Made by a program: the position numbers and the translations under genes. This document shows positions 62,008 to 64,000 of a stretch of DNA of 64,000 bases, in pieces. The stretch is from AP-15 sp050729795. Lineage in GTDB: Bacteria > Pseudomonadota > Alphaproteobacteria > ATCC43930 > CGMCC-115725. The DNA lies in NCBI GenBank assembly GCA_050729795.1, contig JBOHME010000004.1:28483-92482 (forward strand). Direction: 5' to 3'. The notes beneath the pieces are model-generated. The model was not told where the DNA came from. It was given only the letters and a program-made list of their open reading frames with translations, and made no database searches. Numbering within the stretch: position 1 is the first letter of the stretch; the number at the start of each line of letters is the position of its first letter.

Positions 62008-63356
62008 CCGCGATCGACGAGGTGCAGGCGCGTGCCAGCGCCCCCGGGACCCGAGCCAAGTCAGCCGGACGCACCAACGCCAAGACGCGCCGCGCGCATC
62101 GTTCGCCACGTCTGCCGCATCGGCCGCGCGGCAGTCTGATCGCCGCGGTCGATATCGGCACCACCAAGGTGTGCTGCTTTATTGCGCGGATCGATCCTGA
62201 CCAGCCGCGGGTCACCGGCATCGGCCACCAGATCTCGCGCGGTCTGCGCAACGGTGCCATCGTCGATCTCGAAGCGGCCGGCACCTCGGTGGTCAGCGCC
62301 GTGCACGCGGCAGAGGAAATGGCCGGCGAGACGATCCAGCATATCGTCGCCAGCCTGTCGGGCGGCTTTTCCGCCTCGCGCCTCGTCAAGGCCGAGATCG
62401 GCATCGCCGGACGCGAAGTCGGCGAAATCGAGCTGCAGCGGGTGCTGAACCAGGGCTATCTGCTGCGCGAGGCGGGCGACCGCCAGGTCATCCACTCGGT
62501 GCCGGTCGGGTTCTCGATTGACGACAGCCGAGGCATCCGCGACCCGCGCGGCATGTTCGGCGAGCGGCTCGGTGTCAACATGAACCTGGTGACCGCCAGT
62601 GCCGCCGCGGTCCGCAATCACGCCGTCGCGATCGGGCGCGCCCACCTCGAGGTCGAAGCGCTGGTCGTCAGTCCCTACGCCGCGGGGCTCTCTTGTCTCG
62701 TCGAGGACGAGCTCGGCCTCGGCGTGACAGTCATCGACATGGGTGGCGGGACGACGACGATCGGGGTTTTTTTCGAGGGTAATCTGATCTTTGCCGATTC
62801 GGTGCCGGTTGGCGGCGGTCATGTCACCAACGACATCGCCCGCGGGCTGTCGACCCCGGTGGCTCATGCCGAACGGATGAAGACGCTGTTCGGCACCGCA
62901 ATTTCGGCCAGCACCGACGAGCGCGAGATGATCGCGGTGCCACAAATCGGGGAAGAGGAGGAGGGTCATGTCAACCACGTGCCCAAATCCCTGCTGGTCG
63001 GGATCATCGCGCCGCGCGTCGAGGAGACCTTCGAGCTGATCCGCAACCGGCTCGAAGCCAACGCCTTTGACAAGATCGCTGGCCGCCGTGTCGTGCTGAC
63101 CGGCGGCGCCTCGCAGCTGCACGGAGCGCGCGAATTTGCGGGCTTGATCCTCGACAAACAGGTGCGGATCGGCCGCCCGCTGCGCGTCACCGGTCTCGCT
63201 GAGGCGACTTGTGGTCCGGCCTTCACGACTGCGGCTGGGCTGCTCCATTTCGCGGTGTCGGAGCGCGCCGAGGGCGTGCATGCGAGGCCCGCCGCGGTCA
63301 ACCCGCCGAGCGGCATTTTCGGTCGGCTGGGCCACTGGCTGAAGGAGAACATCTAG
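62004..63356 (+). CDS. ftsA: Cell division protein FtsA
   Basis: Actin-like membrane tether of FtsZ. 450 aa with a basic N-terminal extension of ~45 residues before LIAAVDIGTTKVCCFIAR. Domain 1C near HIVASLSGGFSASRLVK. Phosphate-2 loop VIDMGGGTTTIGVFFEG. Adenosine loop VVLTGGASQLHGARE. Amphipathic C-terminal helix IFGRLGHWLKENI, the membrane-targeting sequence. Coupled to ftsQ; 136 bp before ftsZ. Confidence 0.96.
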   Translation: MTAIDEVQARASAPGTRAKSAGRTNAKTRRAHRSPRLPHRPRGSLIAAVDIGTTKVCCFIARIDPDQPRVTGIGHQISRGLRNGAIVDLEAAGTSVVSAVHAAEEMAGETIQHIVASLSGGFSASRLVKAEIGIAGREVGEIELQRVLNQGYLLREAGDRQVIHSVPVGFSIDDSRGIRDPRGMFGERLGVNMNLVTASAAAVRNHAVAIGRAHLEVEALVVSPYAAGLSCLVEDELGLGVTVIDMGGGTTTIGVFFEGNLIFADSVPVGGGHVTNDIARGLSTPVAHAERMKTLFGTAISASTDEREMIAVPQIGEEEEGHVNHVPKSLLVGIIAPRVEETFELIRNRLEANAFDKIAGRRVVLTGGASQLHGAREFAGLILDKQVRIGRPLRVTGLAEATCGPAFTTAAGLLHFAVSERAEGVHARPAAVNPPSGIFGRLGHWLKENI

Positions 63357-63492
63357 AGCAAATCCGAGTTTGATGCCGGCCAGCTTGCCGGTATGAAGCC
63401 ATGACGTTAGATCGGGATCGGCCAAAAGGCGGGGGAAGCCCGGGCCTCTCCGGGCATGAGAAGGCTGTGCTGCAGCAGTGGAGGGCGACCAT

Positions 63493-64000
63493 ATGATCAA
63501 TCTGAGCATCCCCAGGGACGAGCAGGAGATGAAGCCCCGTATCACCGTGGTCGGGGTCGGCGGTGCCGGGGGAAACGCCGTCAACAACATGATCCGCTCG
63601 AATTTGGTCGGGTGTGAGTTTGTTGTCTGCAACACCGATGCGCAGGCGATGCAGCATTCGAACGCTCATCGCAAAATCCAGCTCGGGATCGGCGTGACCC
63701 GCGGGCTCGGCGCCGGATCACGACCCGATGTCGGCCGCGCCGCCGCCGAAGAGGCGCTCGACGAGATCCTCGAAGCGATGCAGGGCTCCAACATGGTGTT
63801 CATCACCGCCGGCATGGGTGGCGGCACCGGCACCGGCGGCGCCCCGGTCATCGCCCGTATCGCCCGCGAAACCGGCATTTTGACGATTGGGGTCGTGACC
63901 AAGCCGTTTCACTTTGAGGGCAGTCACCGCATGAAGATCGCCGAAGCCGGCATCGAGGAGCTGCAAAAATTCGTCGACACCCTGATCATCATCCCAAACC
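63493..64000 (+). CDS. ftsZ: Cell division GTPase FtsZ, 3' end outside window
   Basis: Tubulin-like protein forming the Z ring. 169 codons visible. GTP-binding VVGVGGAGGNAVNNMI (about 19-34), NTDAQAM (about 47-53), the tubulin signature GMGGGTGTGG at 107-116, and GVVTKPFHFEG. Start ATG 63493. The 136-bp spacer after ftsA has a small GC-rich hairpin near 63378-63393 and probably an own promoter, not identified. Confidence 0.98.
   Translation, partial: MINLSIPRDEQEMKPRITVVGVGGAGGNAVNNMIRSNLVGCEFVVCNTDAQAMQHSNAHRKIQLGIGVTRGLGAGSRPDVGRAAAEEALDEILEAMQGSNMVFITAGMGGGTGTGGAPVIARIARETGILTIGVVTKPFHFEGSHRMKIAEAGIEELQKFVDTLIIIPN

Overview
The window is a 64 kb piece of a GC-rich alphaproteobacterial chromosome, most like Rhodospirillales and probably close to Acetobacteraceae. 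The basis is a transaldolase/phosphoglucose isomerase fusion inside a pentose-phosphate operon, a short NAD-type 6-phosphogluconate dehydrogenase, an alphaproteobacterial S4, an NrtR-like NAD regulator and the dcw gene order. Genus is inference. No tRNA, rRNA, CRISPR array, prophage or insertion sequence was recognised. The one RNA gene found is RNase P RNA.

Left part (1-31.4 kb): 3' end of typA; a hicAB toxin-antitoxin pair with a clear palindromic operator; rpsD; a CorC-type membrane protein; an orphan anti-sigma (RskA) C-terminal domain. Then comes a pentose-phosphate operon: gntK, a deleted transketolase pseudogene, tal-pgi, gnd, zwf, rpe, pgl, rpiA and a HAD phosphatase. After it come folD, an isocitrate-lyase-family enzyme, an NrtR-like regulator, comM and doxX. 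A minus-strand trio (hddC-gmhB fusion, gmhA, hddA) makes GDP-D-glycero-alpha-D-manno-heptose, and diverges from a PEP-CTERM/exosortase-associated glycosyltransferase. A queuosine cluster (queG, queF, tgt), a D-2-hydroxyacid dehydrogenase and an amidase follow.

Middle (31.4-47.2 kb): a junction near 32,730 joins two genes that have both lost their 5' ends, a wHTH/TolB/TPR regulator and a glycine-rich PEP-CTERM protein. Then lon with hsp20, an alpha/beta hydrolase, a COG4705 membrane protein coupled to an NHL-repeat protein, an MFS exporter divergent from an amidohydrolase, an orphan sdhB, a DMT transporter, a secreted pectate-lyase-fold protein, rnpB, and a small RHH-like regulator with its own palindrome.

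Right part (47.2-64 kb): the division and cell-wall (dcw) cluster, mraZ-rsmH-ftsL-ftsI-murE-murF-mraY-[murD missing]-ftsW-murG-murC-murB-ddl-ftsQ-ftsA-ftsZ (cut by the window end). Most genes overlap by 1-14 nt, and a five-unit MraZ-box array lies before mraZ. A 134-bp AT-richer scar occupies the place where murD would sit.

Two features run through the whole window. One is clean gene loss by deletion: transketolase, the paired 5' truncation at 32,730, murD, and the anti-sigma N-terminus. The other is a series of short tandem duplications (13-22 bp units, 2-3 copies), mostly at gene ends or in spacers, including one that duplicates the 3' P1 strand of RNase P RNA. Genome erosion by slippage and deletion would explain both; an assembly artefact is the main alternative and should be excluded first.
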